Assembly: GCF_001421715.1 (NCBI RefSeq)
Contig: NZ_LMKP01000043.1
Location: 62,001-126,000, forward strand
DNA length: 64,000 nucleotides
DNA from: Sphingomonas sp. Leaf22
GTDB lineage: Bacteria; Pseudomonadota; Alphaproteobacteria; Sphingomonadales; Sphingomonadaceae
Reading direction: 5' to 3'
Below the pieces are notes generated by a model that was not told where the DNA came from, made no database searches, and was given only the letters and a program-made list of their open reading frames with translations. The first letter of the stretch is position 1, and each line of letters starts with the position of its first letter. The position numbers and the translations under genes are program-made. Below, in pieces: positions 52,981 through 63,300 of the stretch.

Positions 52981-54048
52981 TCAGCCGACCTGCCCGCGGT
53001 GCCGCAGTTTCTGATCGGCCAGCACCAGCGCGACCATCGCCTCGACCACCGGTACGCCGCGAATGCCGACACAGGGATCATGCCGTCCCTTGGTCGCGAT
53101 CGTTGCCGCCTGCCCATCGGGGCCGATCGTCTCGACGGGCGTCAGGATCGAACTGGTCGGCTTGAACGCGACCCGCAACGTCACCGGCTGTCCGGTCGAA
53201 ATGCCGCCAGCGATGCCGCCGGCATGGTTGGCAAGGAACGCCGGCCCGCCCTCGCCCGGCCGCATCGGATCGGCATTGGCCTCGCCCGACAGCGCGGCCG
53301 CCGAGAAGCCGGCGCCAATCTCCACGCCCTTGACCGCATTGATCGACATGGCCGCGCTCGCCAGTTCGGCATCCAGCTTGGCATAGAGCGGCGCGCCCCA
53401 GCCTGCCGACACGCCCTCGGCACGACAGGCGACGACCGCACCCAGCGACGACCCGGCCTTGCGCGCGCCGTCGACCAGCGCCTCCCAGCGCAACGCCGCC
53501 GCCGCATCGGGACAGAAAAACGGGTTGCGGCCGATCTCGGCCACATCGAACGCCGCCGGGTCGATCGCATCGCCGCCGATCGATTCGACCCATGCGGTGA
53601 TCGTCACTTCGGGGATGACCAGCCGCGCCACCGCACCCGCCGCGACCCGCGCCGCCGTCTCGCGCGCCGACGACCGCCCGCCGCCGCGATAGTCGCGAAA
53701 GCCGTATTTGGCGTCATAGGCATAATCGGCATGACCGGGGCGATACGCCTTGGCGACGTCCGAATAATCCTTCGATCGCTGGTCGACATTCTCGATCATC
53801 AGGCTGATCGGCGTCCCCGTCGTCCGCCCCTCGAACACCCCCGACAGGATTCGCACCGCATCCGGCTCGCGCCGCTGGGTGGTGAAGCGGCTGGTGCCCG
53901 GCCGCCGCGCGTCGAGGAACGGCTGGATATCCGCCTCGCTCAGGCGCAGTCCCGGCGGACATCCGTCGACGACCGCACCCAGCGCCGGGCCATGGCTTTC
54001 GCCCCATGTCGTGAAGCGGAACAGATGACCGAAGCTGTTGTGGCTCAT
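52981..54048 (-). CDS. aroC: Chorismate synthase
   Basis: The last shikimate step, converting EPSP to chorismate with reduced FMN. The 355 residues begin MSHNSFGHLFRFTTWGESHG, a family signature, and contain YRGGGRSSARETAARVAAGA. The start overlaps the GNAT gene stop by ATGA, so the pair is coupled. Confidence 0.96.
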   Translation of the reverse strand: MSHNSFGHLFRFTTWGESHGPALGAVVDGCPPGLRLSEADIQPFLDARRPGTSRFTTQRREPDAVRILSGVFEGRTTGTPISLMIENVDQRSKDYSDVAKAYRPGHADYAYDAKYGFRDYRGGGRSSARETAARVAAGAVARLVIPEVTITAWVESIGGDAIDPAAFDVAEIGRNPFFCPDAAAALRWEALVDGARKAGSSLGAVVACRAEGVSAGWGAPLYAKLDAELASAAMSINAVKGVEIGAGFSAAALSGEANADPMRPGEGGPAFLANHAGGIAGGISTGQPVTLRVAFKPTSSILTPVETIGPDGQAATIATKGRHDPCVGIRGVPVVEAMVALVLADQKLRHRGQVG

Positions 54049-54569
54049 GCGTCTTCCCCCAACGCCGCAAAGGCACGGGCATGGGTCGCCGCGCCGGGTG
54101 TGTGGACGCACGGTCCGTCGTTCAGGCGGATGCCCAGAAAATTCTCACCGGCATAAGGGCTGTCGAACCCGCGCGCCGTTGCCGCATCGAACCCGAAGCG
54201 GCCATAATAATCCGGATCGCCGAGCACGAATGCCAGCTCGACCCCGGCGCTGCGCAGATGGGCAATGGCGGCGGCGACCAGTGCCTCGCCGACCCCCTGC
54301 CCCCGCGCCGCACGCACCACGGCCAGCGGTGCGATCGCCACCGCAGCGACCTCGCGCGTGTCGGCGGCCACCTGCATCCGGCTGGCGGCGATCATGCCGA
54401 CCACCGCGTCGTCATCCTCGGCGACCAGCACCAGCACCAGATCGCCGTCGATCGCCAGTTGCTGGACCAGCCGCGCCTCTTCGTCGCGCGGGAAACAGGT
54501 GCGCAGCAGCGCATCGACCACCGGTGCGTCGGCCCAGGTCGCCGCGCGGATCACCGCCGGATGCTTCAT
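54045..54569 (-). CDS. GNAT-family N-acetyltransferase
   Basis: A 174-residue acetyltransferase with the acetyl-CoA loop AARGQGVGEALVAAA and the end-strand VLGDPDYYGRFGF, which resembles the YhbS subgroup. Its start ATG overlaps the stop of the upstream small gene, and its stop overlaps aroC. The substrate is unknown. Confidence 0.88.
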   Translation of the reverse strand: MKHPAVIRAATWADAPVVDALLRTCFPRDEEARLVQQLAIDGDLVLVLVAEDDDAVVGMIAASRMQVAADTREVAAVAIAPLAVVRAARGQGVGEALVAAAIAHLRSAGVELAFVLGDPDYYGRFGFDAATARGFDSPYAGENFLGIRLNDGPCVHTPGAATHARAFAALGEDA

Positions 54570-54961
54570 CCGCCGTATTTTCCGGTCGGACATGCCGCCT
54601 TCGCCAGCTCCTCGCCGATCGTTTCCGGCGCGATCGGCCGATGGCGGTAGCGATTTGCAGCTTCGTTGGTGCTGTCGACGACATTGCCTTGCGGATCGTA
54701 ATCGATATTCGCGAGCACCTGATAAGTGGCCGCAGCGCAGTCGATGGCGAAACGCCGTTTCGACGATCGGACCCGTACCGTTCGATCGGCGCTATAGTCC
54801 GCCGTCGCCCAGAAAACGGGATTCATTTCCCCCTCGTTAGCGAGATCATTGGCCCTGACGGACCAGATAGCGCCGGTATCTGCCGTCGCCACCTTGCGCC
54901 ACGGATTGTCGTCCTGCGCCACCATGAGCATCGTTAACACCGTCAATGCGGTCGTCACCAT
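54566..54961 (-). CDS. Small exported protein, adhesin-E-like domain
   Basis: A 131-residue protein with a hydrophobic N-terminus (TTALTVLTMLMVAQ) that may be a short signal peptide. The body (NPWRKVATADTGAIWSVRAN, then VRVRSSKRRFAIDCAAATY) resembles the surface-adhesin-E fold seen in many small proteobacterial proteins. It is coupled to the GNAT gene. I regard the fold as probable, the function as unknown. Confidence 0.65.
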   Translation of the reverse strand: MVTTALTVLTMLMVAQDDNPWRKVATADTGAIWSVRANDLANEGEMNPVFWATADYSADRTVRVRSSKRRFAIDCAAATYQVLANIDYDPQGNVVDSTNEAANRYRHRPIAPETIGEELAKAACPTGKYGG

Positions 54962-54990
54962 CGAACAGCCCCCCGTTGACCTACCTTACC

Positions 54991-55794
54991 TCACGCCAGC
55001 GCGATGTCGGGGGCGTCCTCGGCCTTCATGCCGATGACGTTATACCCGGCGTCGACGTGATGGATCTCACCGGTGACGCCGCTCGCCAGATCGCTCAACA
55101 GATACAGCCCTGCCCCGCCGACATCGTCGATCGTGACGTTGCGGCGCAGCGGCGAGTTCAGCTCGTTCCACTTCAGGATGTAGCGGAAATCGCCGATGCC
55201 GCTCGCGGCCAGCGTCTTGATCGGGCCGGCGGAAATGGCGTTCACCCGGATATTTTCCGGCCCCATGTCCATCGCCAGATATTTGACCGACATGTCGAGC
55301 GCCGCCTTGGCCACGCCCATGACGTTGTAGTGCGGCACGACCTTTTCCGACCCATAATAGGTCAGCGTCAGCAGTGACCCGCCGTTCGGCATCAGCGCCC
55401 GCGCGCGCTTGGCGACGGCGGTGAACGAATAGACGCTGATGTTCATCGTCATCAGGAAATTGTCGAGGCTGGTGTCATAGTAATGACCGCGCAGCTCGTT
55501 CTTGTCCGAAAAACCGATGGCATGAACGACGAAGTCGATCGTCGGCCAGCGCGCGGCGATCGTGTCGAACGCCGCGTCGAGCGCGCCCATGTCGGCGACG
55601 TCGCATTCGATCAGGAAGTCGGAACCCAGCTCGCCCGCCAGCGGACGGACGCGCCGTTCCAGCGCCTCGCCCTGATAGGTGAAGGCTAGTTCCGCGCCCT
55701 GCGCGGCAAGCTGCTTGGCGATGCCCCAGGCCAGCGACCGATCATTGGCGAGTCCCATGATGACCCCGCGCTTGCCCTGCATCAAACCGTTCAC
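54991..55794 (-). CDS. fabI: Enoyl-[acyl-carrier-protein] reductase (NADH) FabI
   Basis: The last step of each fatty-acid elongation cycle. A 267-residue SDR-type enzyme with GLANDRSLAWGIAK at the cofactor loop and the FabI active-site spacing Tyr-x6-Lys in HYNVMGVAKAALD. It is the known target of triclosan and isoniazid-type inhibitors in the family. The start overlaps the upstream YihY-family gene by ATGA. Confidence 0.96.
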   Translation of the reverse strand: MNGLMQGKRGVIMGLANDRSLAWGIAKQLAAQGAELAFTYQGEALERRVRPLAGELGSDFLIECDVADMGALDAAFDTIAARWPTIDFVVHAIGFSDKNELRGHYYDTSLDNFLMTMNISVYSFTAVAKRARALMPNGGSLLTLTYYGSEKVVPHYNVMGVAKAALDMSVKYLAMDMGPENIRVNAISAGPIKTLAASGIGDFRYILKWNELNSPLRRNVTIDDVGGAGLYLLSDLASGVTGEIHHVDAGYNVIGMKAEDAPDIALA

Positions 55795-56732
55795 GCGACT
55801 TTCCCTTTTTCGTCTGTAGCCGCATCCTCTAGCGCAGGGTCGGGCGTTTCCGCCAGCGCCGCGTTCAATTCGCCGCCGATCACCACGCCAAGTCCGACGA
55901 TGTAGAAGAAAAACAGCGCGATCATGACCCCGGCAAGGCTGCCATAGGTGCGGTCATATCCGCCCAGCGCGTCGATCGCCAGCGGCAGCAGCTGCGTCGT
56001 GCCGATCCAAACCGTCGCCGTCGCCACCGCCCCCGGCCATTTCGGGCAATTCGACGTCCGGTATTTCTTTGGGCTGAGCGAATAGAACAGCGTGTAGAGT
56101 GCGACGAACAGCGCCAGTGCCGGAAACAGCTTCGCGATCGACAGATAGGCCGCATAGGGCTGCAGGAACGGCAGCACCCGGTAGATCAGCTGCTCGACGC
56201 CCACCAGCACGACCTGAAGGCTGAACGCGATCATCAGCATCAGCACCGATCCGACGATCAGCCCGATCGATCCCAGCCGATATTCCCAGAAGGGCCGCGA
56301 AAACGGAATGCCATAGGCCTGCCGCAGGATCGACCGCACCGTTTCGATGAAGCCCGTCGTCGTCCACAGCCCGACCAGTGCGCCCAGCCACAGCAGCGAT
56401 CCCGACCGTGCCTGCAACACGTCGAGGATCGGCTGTTCCAGCACCACTGCCACGTCGCGTGGCACGGTTTCGAGGAACGCGGTGACCGCATGGATGCTGT
56501 CGCCGCTGCGCCCGACCGCGCGCGCGATCGCCGCGGCGACGATGAAGAACGGGAACAGCGTCAGCAGCGAGAGATAGGCGAGATTGCCGGCATGGGTGAA
56601 GCCGTCGTTGAACGTCCCGATCGCGACACGCTTCACCACCTCGATCGCCCGTGCCGAGGGGCGCAGGCGCGACAGGGCGGGTCGGCCCCGGTGGTGGCGT
56701 ACCTCGGGACTTTCCGGGGACGGCTGATTCAT
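55791..56732 (-). CDS. YihY/BrkB-family inner-membrane protein
   Basis: A 313-residue protein with about six hydrophobic helices starting near residue 48. The patterns FNDGFTHAGNLAYLSLLTLFP and GSLAGVMIALFFFYIVGLGVVIGGELNAAL are characteristic of the YihY (BrkB) family. Function is not established. It is coupled to fabI and lies 30 bases downstream of the DnaJ gene, probably in one operon. Confidence 0.9.
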   Translation of the reverse strand: MNQPSPESPEVRHHRGRPALSRLRPSARAIEVVKRVAIGTFNDGFTHAGNLAYLSLLTLFPFFIVAAAIARAVGRSGDSIHAVTAFLETVPRDVAVVLEQPILDVLQARSGSLLWLGALVGLWTTTGFIETVRSILRQAYGIPFSRPFWEYRLGSIGLIVGSVLMLMIAFSLQVVLVGVEQLIYRVLPFLQPYAAYLSIAKLFPALALFVALYTLFYSLSPKKYRTSNCPKWPGAVATATVWIGTTQLLPLAIDALGGYDRTYGSLAGVMIALFFFYIVGLGVVIGGELNAALAETPDPALEDAATDEKGKVA

Positions 56733-56762
56733 GCAATGCGCTCCGGCCGGATCAGGACCGCA

Positions 56763-57713
56763 TCAAACGCCGAAGCGTGCGCGCGGGTCCGTCGTCCGCC
56801 CGTCCCACCCCTCGACGAACGCCGTCAGCGCGGCGTCGTCGGCAGGCAGATCGACCATCAGCGTCACCAGCTGATCGCCGCGCGTCCCGTCCTTGCGGTG
56901 GAAACCGCGCCCTTTCAGCCGCAGCGTCTTGCCCGAGGTCGCGCCCTTGGGCACGCTCAGCATCACCGCGCCCTCGACGGTCGGCACGCGCACCTTGGCC
57001 CCCAGCACCGCCTCGGCCAGATTGACCGGCAGGTCGATGCGGATATCGTCGCCGTCGCGGGTATAGAAACGATGCGGTTCGACCTCGATCGTGACGATCG
57101 CGTCGCCCGGCCCGCCCGGCCCCGGATCGCCCTTGCCGCCCAGCCGCATCTGCGTGCCGCCCTCGACACCGGCGGGCAGTTTCAGGTCGATCGTCTTGCC
57201 ATCGGCCAGCGTGATGCGCTGCGGGCTGAGCGTCGCCGCATCCTCGAACGGCACCTTCAGCTTGTAGGCGACGTTGCCGCCCTTGGGCTGGGGACGCCGG
57301 CCGAAGCCGCTCGCAAAGCCGCCATTGTTGCTGCGCCCGCCGAACAGCCCCTCGAAAATATCCGAAAAGTCGCCGCCCTGCGCATCATTGCCCATGTCGA
57401 AACCGCCGCGACCGCCCGGCCCGGCCCGGAAACCGCCCGGAAAGCCACCAGCCCCGCCGCCGCCCGCCCCATGGCCGAACGGCGACGCCGGATTGCCGTC
57501 GCCATCGATCTCCCCCCGGTCGAAGCGCGCGCGCTTGTCCTTGTCGTTCAGCAGGTCATAGGCCTGCGTGACCTTCGAGAACCGATCGGACGCGGCCTTA
57601 TTGTCCTTGTTCCGGTCGGGGTGCAGCTCCTTGGCGAGCTTGCGATACGCTTTCTTGATATCCGTCTCGGTCGCGTCGCGCGCTACACCAAGCGTTGCAT
57701 AGGGATCAGCCAT
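56763..57713 (-). CDS. DnaJ-class co-chaperone (CbpA-like, no zinc finger)
   Basis: A 316-residue protein: J-domain with HPD at 31-33 (KELHPDRNKDN), a Gly/Phe-rich linker (residues 75-140), then the two C-terminal beta domains. The cysteine-rich zinc centre of DnaJ is absent, so it is a type II (CbpA-type) protein. It stimulates Hsp70 ATPase. It starts a probable operon with the YihY-family and fabI genes. Confidence 0.93.
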   Translation of the reverse strand: MADPYATLGVARDATETDIKKAYRKLAKELHPDRNKDNKAASDRFSKVTQAYDLLNDKDKRARFDRGEIDGDGNPASPFGHGAGGGGAGGFPGGFRAGPGGRGGFDMGNDAQGGDFSDIFEGLFGGRSNNGGFASGFGRRPQPKGGNVAYKLKVPFEDAATLSPQRITLADGKTIDLKLPAGVEGGTQMRLGGKGDPGPGGPGDAIVTIEVEPHRFYTRDGDDIRIDLPVNLAEAVLGAKVRVPTVEGAVMLSVPKGATSGKTLRLKGRGFHRKDGTRGDQLVTLMVDLPADDAALTAFVEGWDGRTTDPRARFGV

Positions 57714-57870
57714 GGTCCGGTAGCTAGGGCGCTACGCGGCGCTCGGCAATGGTCCAAACCCGCGAAACGGAAGCAAAACGACCCCCGGTTCAACGTCGGT
57801 TCACGCACGCGGCGGCACCGGGAGCCCCTGGCTGCGTTGGCAGCGCGATCTTCCCCTGGAGAACCGGCCC

Positions 57871-58551
57871 ATGATCCATGTCCCGATGTCCCGTCGCCGC
57901 ATCCTCGGCGCGACCGCGCTGATGCTGCCGGTCGCCATTCTCGGCGGCTGCGCCACCCCGTTGGGCAGCTATGGCGTCGAGGAGGGCGTGCGACGGTTGC
58001 TGACGCTGTCGAGCCAGCGCGCGTTCGAACGGCTGATCCGGCCCGGCGGCTTTTACGACGATCAGCTGACCCGGCTGACGCTGCCGGAAACCGCTGGGCA
58101 GAACAACGTGCTGGCGGCGGTGCTGCGGACCAATGCGGTGCGCTCGCGGATCGCACTGGCGCTGAACGATATCGCGGTCGATGCCGCCGATCGTGCGACG
58201 CCGGTGGTGCTCGATTCGATCCGCGGCCTGACGCTGGCCGATGCGGTGGCGGTGCTGCGTGACGGGCCGACCGCCGCCACCGACCTGCTGGCACAATCGG
58301 CGCGGGGCGCGGTGATCGACGCGATGTTCCCCGAATTTTCGCGCGGCCTTCGCTCCGATACCGCCGAAATCCTGTCGGCGATCGTCGCGGCGCAGACCGG
58401 CATCGATTACGGCGCGTTGGCGCGCAGCGCCGCCGATCAGGCCGGCAACGCCATCTTCCGCGCGATCGGCCGCGAAGAGGCGGCGATCCGTGCCGATCCG
58501 CGCCGGACCGGCGATCCGGTGCTGACCGCGCTGCTGCTCGGCACGCGCTGA
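57871..58551 (+). CDS. DUF4197 lipoprotein
   Basis: A 226-residue lipoprotein with lipobox ILGGC (Cys27) after a twin-Arg-like SRRRILGATALML. DUF4197 features include GVEEGVRRLLTLSSQRAFERL and PGGFYDDQLTRLTLP. It is helical, secreted and functionally undefined. A start at Met6 is possible. It is divergent from the DnaJ gene. Confidence 0.85.
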   Translation: MIHVPMSRRRILGATALMLPVAILGGCATPLGSYGVEEGVRRLLTLSSQRAFERLIRPGGFYDDQLTRLTLPETAGQNNVLAAVLRTNAVRSRIALALNDIAVDAADRATPVVLDSIRGLTLADAVAVLRDGPTAATDLLAQSARGAVIDAMFPEFSRGLRSDTAEILSAIVAAQTGIDYGALARSAADQAGNAIFRAIGREEAAIRADPRRTGDPVLTALLLGTR

Positions 58552-58589
58552 CGCTTGGCAAGGGCCGCGGGCGGGCGGATAAGCGCGCG

Positions 58590-60095
58590 ATGACCGCGCC
58601 CGCCCCCGCCCCGCCCGCCACCGAGTTCGATGTCGTGATCGTCGGTGCCGGGCTGTCGGGCATCGATGCCGCCTATCACCTGCAAACGCGCTGCCCCGAC
58701 CTGCGCTACGCCATCTTCGAGGCGCGGGGGGCGATCGGCGGGACATGGGACCTGTTCCGCTATCCGGGCGTCCGGTCGGATTCCGATATGCACACGCTCG
58801 GCTTTCCGTTCCGGCCGTGGCGCGACCGCAAGACGATCGCCGCCGGCAACGACATCCGCGAGTATATCGAGGATACGGCGAAACTGTTCGGCATCGACCG
58901 GCATATCCGGTTCGACCACCGCATCGTCGCGGCGGAGTGGTCGTCGGCGGATGCGCGCTGGACGCTGCGCTGCCAGGCCGAGGGCGGCGACCATCTCGTC
59001 CGCTGCCGGTTCCTGTTCATGGGATCGGGCTATTACGACTATGCCGGCGGCCATGCCCCGCAGTTCGACGGGCAGGAAAGCTTTGCCGGGCGGATCGTCC
59101 ACCCGCAGCAATGGCCCGCCGATCTGGCGGTATCGGGCAAGCGGATCGCGGTGATCGGCAGCGGTGCCACGGCGGTGACGCTGGTGCCCGCGCTCGCCGA
59201 ACGGGGGGCACAGGTGACGATGGTCCAGCGATCGCCAAGCTATATCGTCGCGCATCCGTCGCAGGATGCGCTCGCCGACCGGCTGTATCGTTGGCTGCCG
59301 GTCGCGGCGGCGGGGCGGCTGGCACGGTGGAAGAATGTCGCGATGGGGCTGGCCGCGTTCCAGTTTTCGCGCGCCTGGCCCAAGCGGATGCGGGCGTTCA
59401 TCCTGAAGGGCACGCACGCCGCGCTGCCGCAGATGGCGGACGTCGACCGGCATTTCACCCCGAGCTACGACCCGTGGGACCAGCGGCTGTGCCTCGTGCC
59501 CGATGCCGATCTGTTCCGGGTGCTGAACGACGGGTCGGCAGCGATCGTCACCGACACCATCCGGCGTTTCACGCCCGAGGGGGTGGAACTGGAATCGGGT
59601 GCGCAGGTTGCGGCGGACGTGATCGTCACCGCGACGGGGCTGAAACTGCACCTGATGGGCGGGGTCGCCATCACGGTAGATGGCGTGCCGTTCGCGGCGC
59701 AGGACCAGATAATCTACCGCGGGATGATGGTGTCGGGCGTGCCGAATCTGGTGTTCGCGATGGGCTATACCAACGCGTCGTGGACGTTGAAGATCGATCT
59801 CGTCTCGCGGCGCATGTGCCGGGTGCTCGACCACATGCGGCGGCGGGGCTATGCCTATTGCGTGCCCGCCGCGCCCGGCGCGGCGATCGAACGGCGGCCG
59901 CTGCTCGACTTCAGTTCGGGCTATGTCCAGCGGGCAGAGGCGCAGCTGCCGGGACAGGGATCGCGCAGCCCGTGGCGGTTGCGGCAGAATTATTTCCTCG
60001 ATTACGCGGCGTTCCGGTTCGGACGGCTGGAGGATGGCGTGTTGCAGTTCCGGAAAGCGACGAATCACGACCGGGACCGGAAGGCGGCGGAGTAG
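58590..60095 (+). CDS. Flavin monooxygenase of the Baeyer-Villiger type
   Basis: A 501-residue flavoprotein. FAD fold VVIVGAGLSGIDAAYHL (15-31) and a second NADPH fold IAVIGSGATAVTLVP (about 188-202) flank the fingerprint FAGRIVHPQQWP, which fits FxGxxxHxxxW of Baeyer-Villiger and flavin-containing monooxygenases. A second conserved segment is VTATGLKL. It likely inserts oxygen next to a ketone or oxidises heteroatoms; the substrate is unknown. It stands alone, followed by the second copy of the 174-bp element. Confidence 0.88.
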   Translation: MTAPAPAPPATEFDVVIVGAGLSGIDAAYHLQTRCPDLRYAIFEARGAIGGTWDLFRYPGVRSDSDMHTLGFPFRPWRDRKTIAAGNDIREYIEDTAKLFGIDRHIRFDHRIVAAEWSSADARWTLRCQAEGGDHLVRCRFLFMGSGYYDYAGGHAPQFDGQESFAGRIVHPQQWPADLAVSGKRIAVIGSGATAVTLVPALAERGAQVTMVQRSPSYIVAHPSQDALADRLYRWLPVAAAGRLARWKNVAMGLAAFQFSRAWPKRMRAFILKGTHAALPQMADVDRHFTPSYDPWDQRLCLVPDADLFRVLNDGSAAIVTDTIRRFTPEGVELESGAQVAADVIVTATGLKLHLMGGVAITVDGVPFAAQDQIIYRGMMVSGVPNLVFAMGYTNASWTLKIDLVSRRMCRVLDHMRRRGYAYCVPAAPGAAIERRPLLDFSSGYVQRAEAQLPGQGSRSPWRLRQNYFLDYAAFRFGRLEDGVLQFRKATNHDRDRKAAE

Positions 60096-60148
60096 AATCC
60101 GTCCGGAAACCCGCGAACAAGCGCGTTTCCGAACAGCGTCTCAGGACC

Positions 60149-60322
60149 GATCGACCTTCACCGAAACCCACGGAATTTCGTCACTCCTGCGCAGGCGGGA
60201 ATCCATCGACGCCGACGGTTCGGCTGGATCCGCGACGCTGGCGTATAGGGACTCCCGCCTGCGCGGGAGTGACTAAAGGGGAAGGCACGCCATTCCTGTA
60301 CCCAGCGAACTGAATGTCGATC
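60149..60322. repeat. 174-bp element with terminal inverted repeats, copy 2
   Basis: It begins GATCGACCTTCA and ends CTGAATGTCGATC; the left end has a mismatch relative to copy 1 at 27578. Inner sequences match copy 1 closely, including ACCCACGGAATTTCGTCA and CGATCCGCGACGCTGGCG-like core. Length is exactly the same. Confidence 0.85.
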
Positions 60323-60326
60323 CCGT

Positions 60327-63300
60327 CTAAAGAACGGCCGCCTGTTCAAGCGCGGTCACGTCGCGGTCGTCGGCCAGCTCGATCCGGTCGCGGCCCGCAC
60401 GTTTCGCGCGGTACATGGCAAGGTCGGCGCGGTGCAGCACGGCGGCGGGCAGTTCGTCGCCGGTCGCCGCCGCGACCCCGCCGCTGATCGTCACGCGGAT
60501 TTCCACGCCGTCCACCTCGATCACCGCGCGCGCCACCGCCTGTCGCAGCCGTTCGGTGATCGTCGCCGCATCGCCCAGACCACTGTCGGCGAACAGGATC
60601 GCCAGTTCCTCGCCGCCATAGCGCGCAACGCAGTCGACCGCGCGGACACCGCCGGCGACCCGCGCCGCGACCGCCTGTACCACGATATCGCCGGTATGAT
60701 GGCCATAGCCGTCGTTGACGCGTTTGAAATGATCGATGTCGAGCATCGCCACGGCATAGCCGCCGCCGCTGCGCATCGCCGTCTCGCGCGCCGCCTCCAG
60801 CCGGGCCAGCAGCGTGCGGCGGTTGGCAAGTCCGGTCAGCGGATCGGTGCTGGCCAGCTGCGACAGGGTGACGTTGGCCGATCGCAGTTCGCCAGTACGC
60901 TGTTCGACCATCCGTTCGAGCGCGCGGGTCCGCTGGCGCAGGACCATCGTGCGGACATGGACGATGCCGAACACCCCGGCCAGCCCGACGATCGCCATCG
61001 CCAGCCGCACGAACCATAATTCATGCCACGCGCGCGCGACGATCAGGTCGACCGACGTCGTGACCGTGCGCGGATGGACGCCGGGAATCTGCGCCTGCAA
61101 CTGCAACACGTACTCGCCGCCGGGCAGGTTGGTGTAGATCGCGGTCGCCGGGACCGAGTCGGGCAGGTCGACCCAGTCGGTATCGAATCCGTGCAACCGG
61201 TACCGGTAATGTACCTCCTGCGGCGCGGCATAATCGGTCAGGGCAAAGGCGACGCGCAGCGCATGGCCATCGCTGCGGATCGCCTGCTGCCCGGGAAACG
61301 GGTTGAACGGCAGCGTGTGGCCGTCCTGTTCGATATCGGTCGGGGCCAGCGTCGGCGATCGGCCGGACTGTGCGGCCAGCATCCGGTCGGGCCGCAGCAC
61401 CAGCAAGCCGCCGGTCCCGCCGAACAGCAGGTCGCCATCGCGCGTCATCGCGGCGACGCGCTGATTATACGCGTCGGAGGGGAGACCATCGCGCCGGCTG
61501 ACCACGCGCACCCGTCGCCCCTGCGGATCGAGCACCGAAATGCCGGTGGCCCCCGTCGTCCACACCCGGCCGCGCCGGTCGGGCAGGACCGCCGCGACAT
61601 TGTCGTTGGCCAGTCCCTGCGCCTCGGTGATCGCCCGGAAGCGCAGCCCGCCTGGCGTCGCCGTGCCGCACGCGACCCCGCCATAGGTGCCGACCCATAG
61701 CGCGCCGCCCGACGGCACGATCGACCCGGTATAGTTTTGCGGCAGGCTGGCCGGATCGGCCGGATCGTTGCGATAGACGACGAAACGCCCGGTCGCCGGA
61801 TCGAAGCGGCTGAGCCCGCCGGGCGTCGCGATCCATGGCCGGCCGTCGCCCGGATCGACGATGTTGATGACTTCGTTGTTGGCGATCGTGGTCGGATCGC
61901 CATCGGCGTGACGATATTGGCGCAGTTGCCGGGTACGCGCCTGCCAGACGAACAGGCCCTTATAGGTGCCGATCAGCAGCAGGTCGCCCGACCGCGCCAG
62001 CGAGATCACCGGCAGGTCGTCGGGCAGCGGCACCGCGACTGGTCGGGGCGTCAGCGTCGCCGGATCGATGGCGACGATGCCGCGCGCCCCGACCAGCACC
62101 GTCCCGTCGGGCAGTTCGAGAAACGCCTTCACATCCTGTCCCGACTGTTCGCCGGACAGGCGCAGATGGCGGACGGTCCCGCCGGCACGATCGATCCGGT
62201 CGATCATCCCGTTGCTGAGGCCGATCCAGATCCGGTCGCGGCTGTCGACCATCAGCCCGCGCACGTTGCGATCGGCCAGCGACCGGCGGGGATCGGGCAT
62301 GGCGTTGGTCACGGTAAAGATCGAATCGAGTGTCGGGTCGGTATGCGACGCGCCGACGTCGGTCGCCGCCCATAACCGGCCGGTCCGGTCGATCGTCACG
62401 TCGCGCACCGTGTCGCCGCCCAGCGACGCGGGATTGGCGGGGATATTGCGCATCGCGCTGACGGTGAACGGGCCGCGCGTCGAAATGCGCAGCAGTCCCA
62501 TGCCATCGGTCGCGGCCCACAGCGTCCCGTCCGGCTCGGTCGCAAAGGCGCGGATGGTCCGGTGGCCGATCAGCGGCGCGTCGCCCGACAGCAGGCGCGG
62601 CTGCACGAAGCGGCCATCGCTCAATTGCACGAAGATGCCGTGCGCGCCGGTACCGATCCAAAGGCGGCCGAATCGCCCGCGCTGGATCGCCCAGACATCG
62701 CCGATCTCCGGCGTGGCGACCCGGGAAAAGGCGCGGTCCTGCGGCCGGCGGACGAACAGCCCCTTGTCCCCGCCGGCAAAGATGGTGCCGTCGGCGTCGC
62801 GGAAGACGGCAAAGGCACCGCCGGCCAGATCGCTGCCGGGCTCGATCAGCGACACGACCCGGTTATGCCGCGCGTCATAGCGGAACACGCCATGGTCCGA
62901 TGCGATCAGCGCCCCGTCCTGGCCATCGGACGCCAGCGCGAGGATGCGGGTGCCGATGCCGACCCCCGCCGCCCCCTGCAACGCGACGAACGCGTTCGAG
63001 ACGGGATCGAAGCGGACCGCGCCGCCGACATTGGTACCGACCAGCATCCCGCCATTCGACAGCGGCAGAAGTGCCCGGATATAATTGTCGGGCAGGCTCG
63101 TCCGATCGCGCGATACCTGTCGAAAGACCTTCAGCCGTTGCCCGTCATACCGGGCAAGCCCGCCGCGCGAACCGATCCACATCAGCCCGTCGCTGCCCTG
63201 CACGATCGCGGTCGTGGTGGCGTGCGGCAGTCCGGACGTGGCATCGAGCGTCAGGAACCGCGCGGTGCGCCAGCCCTCCCACGCATCCGCCGGCGCGGCC

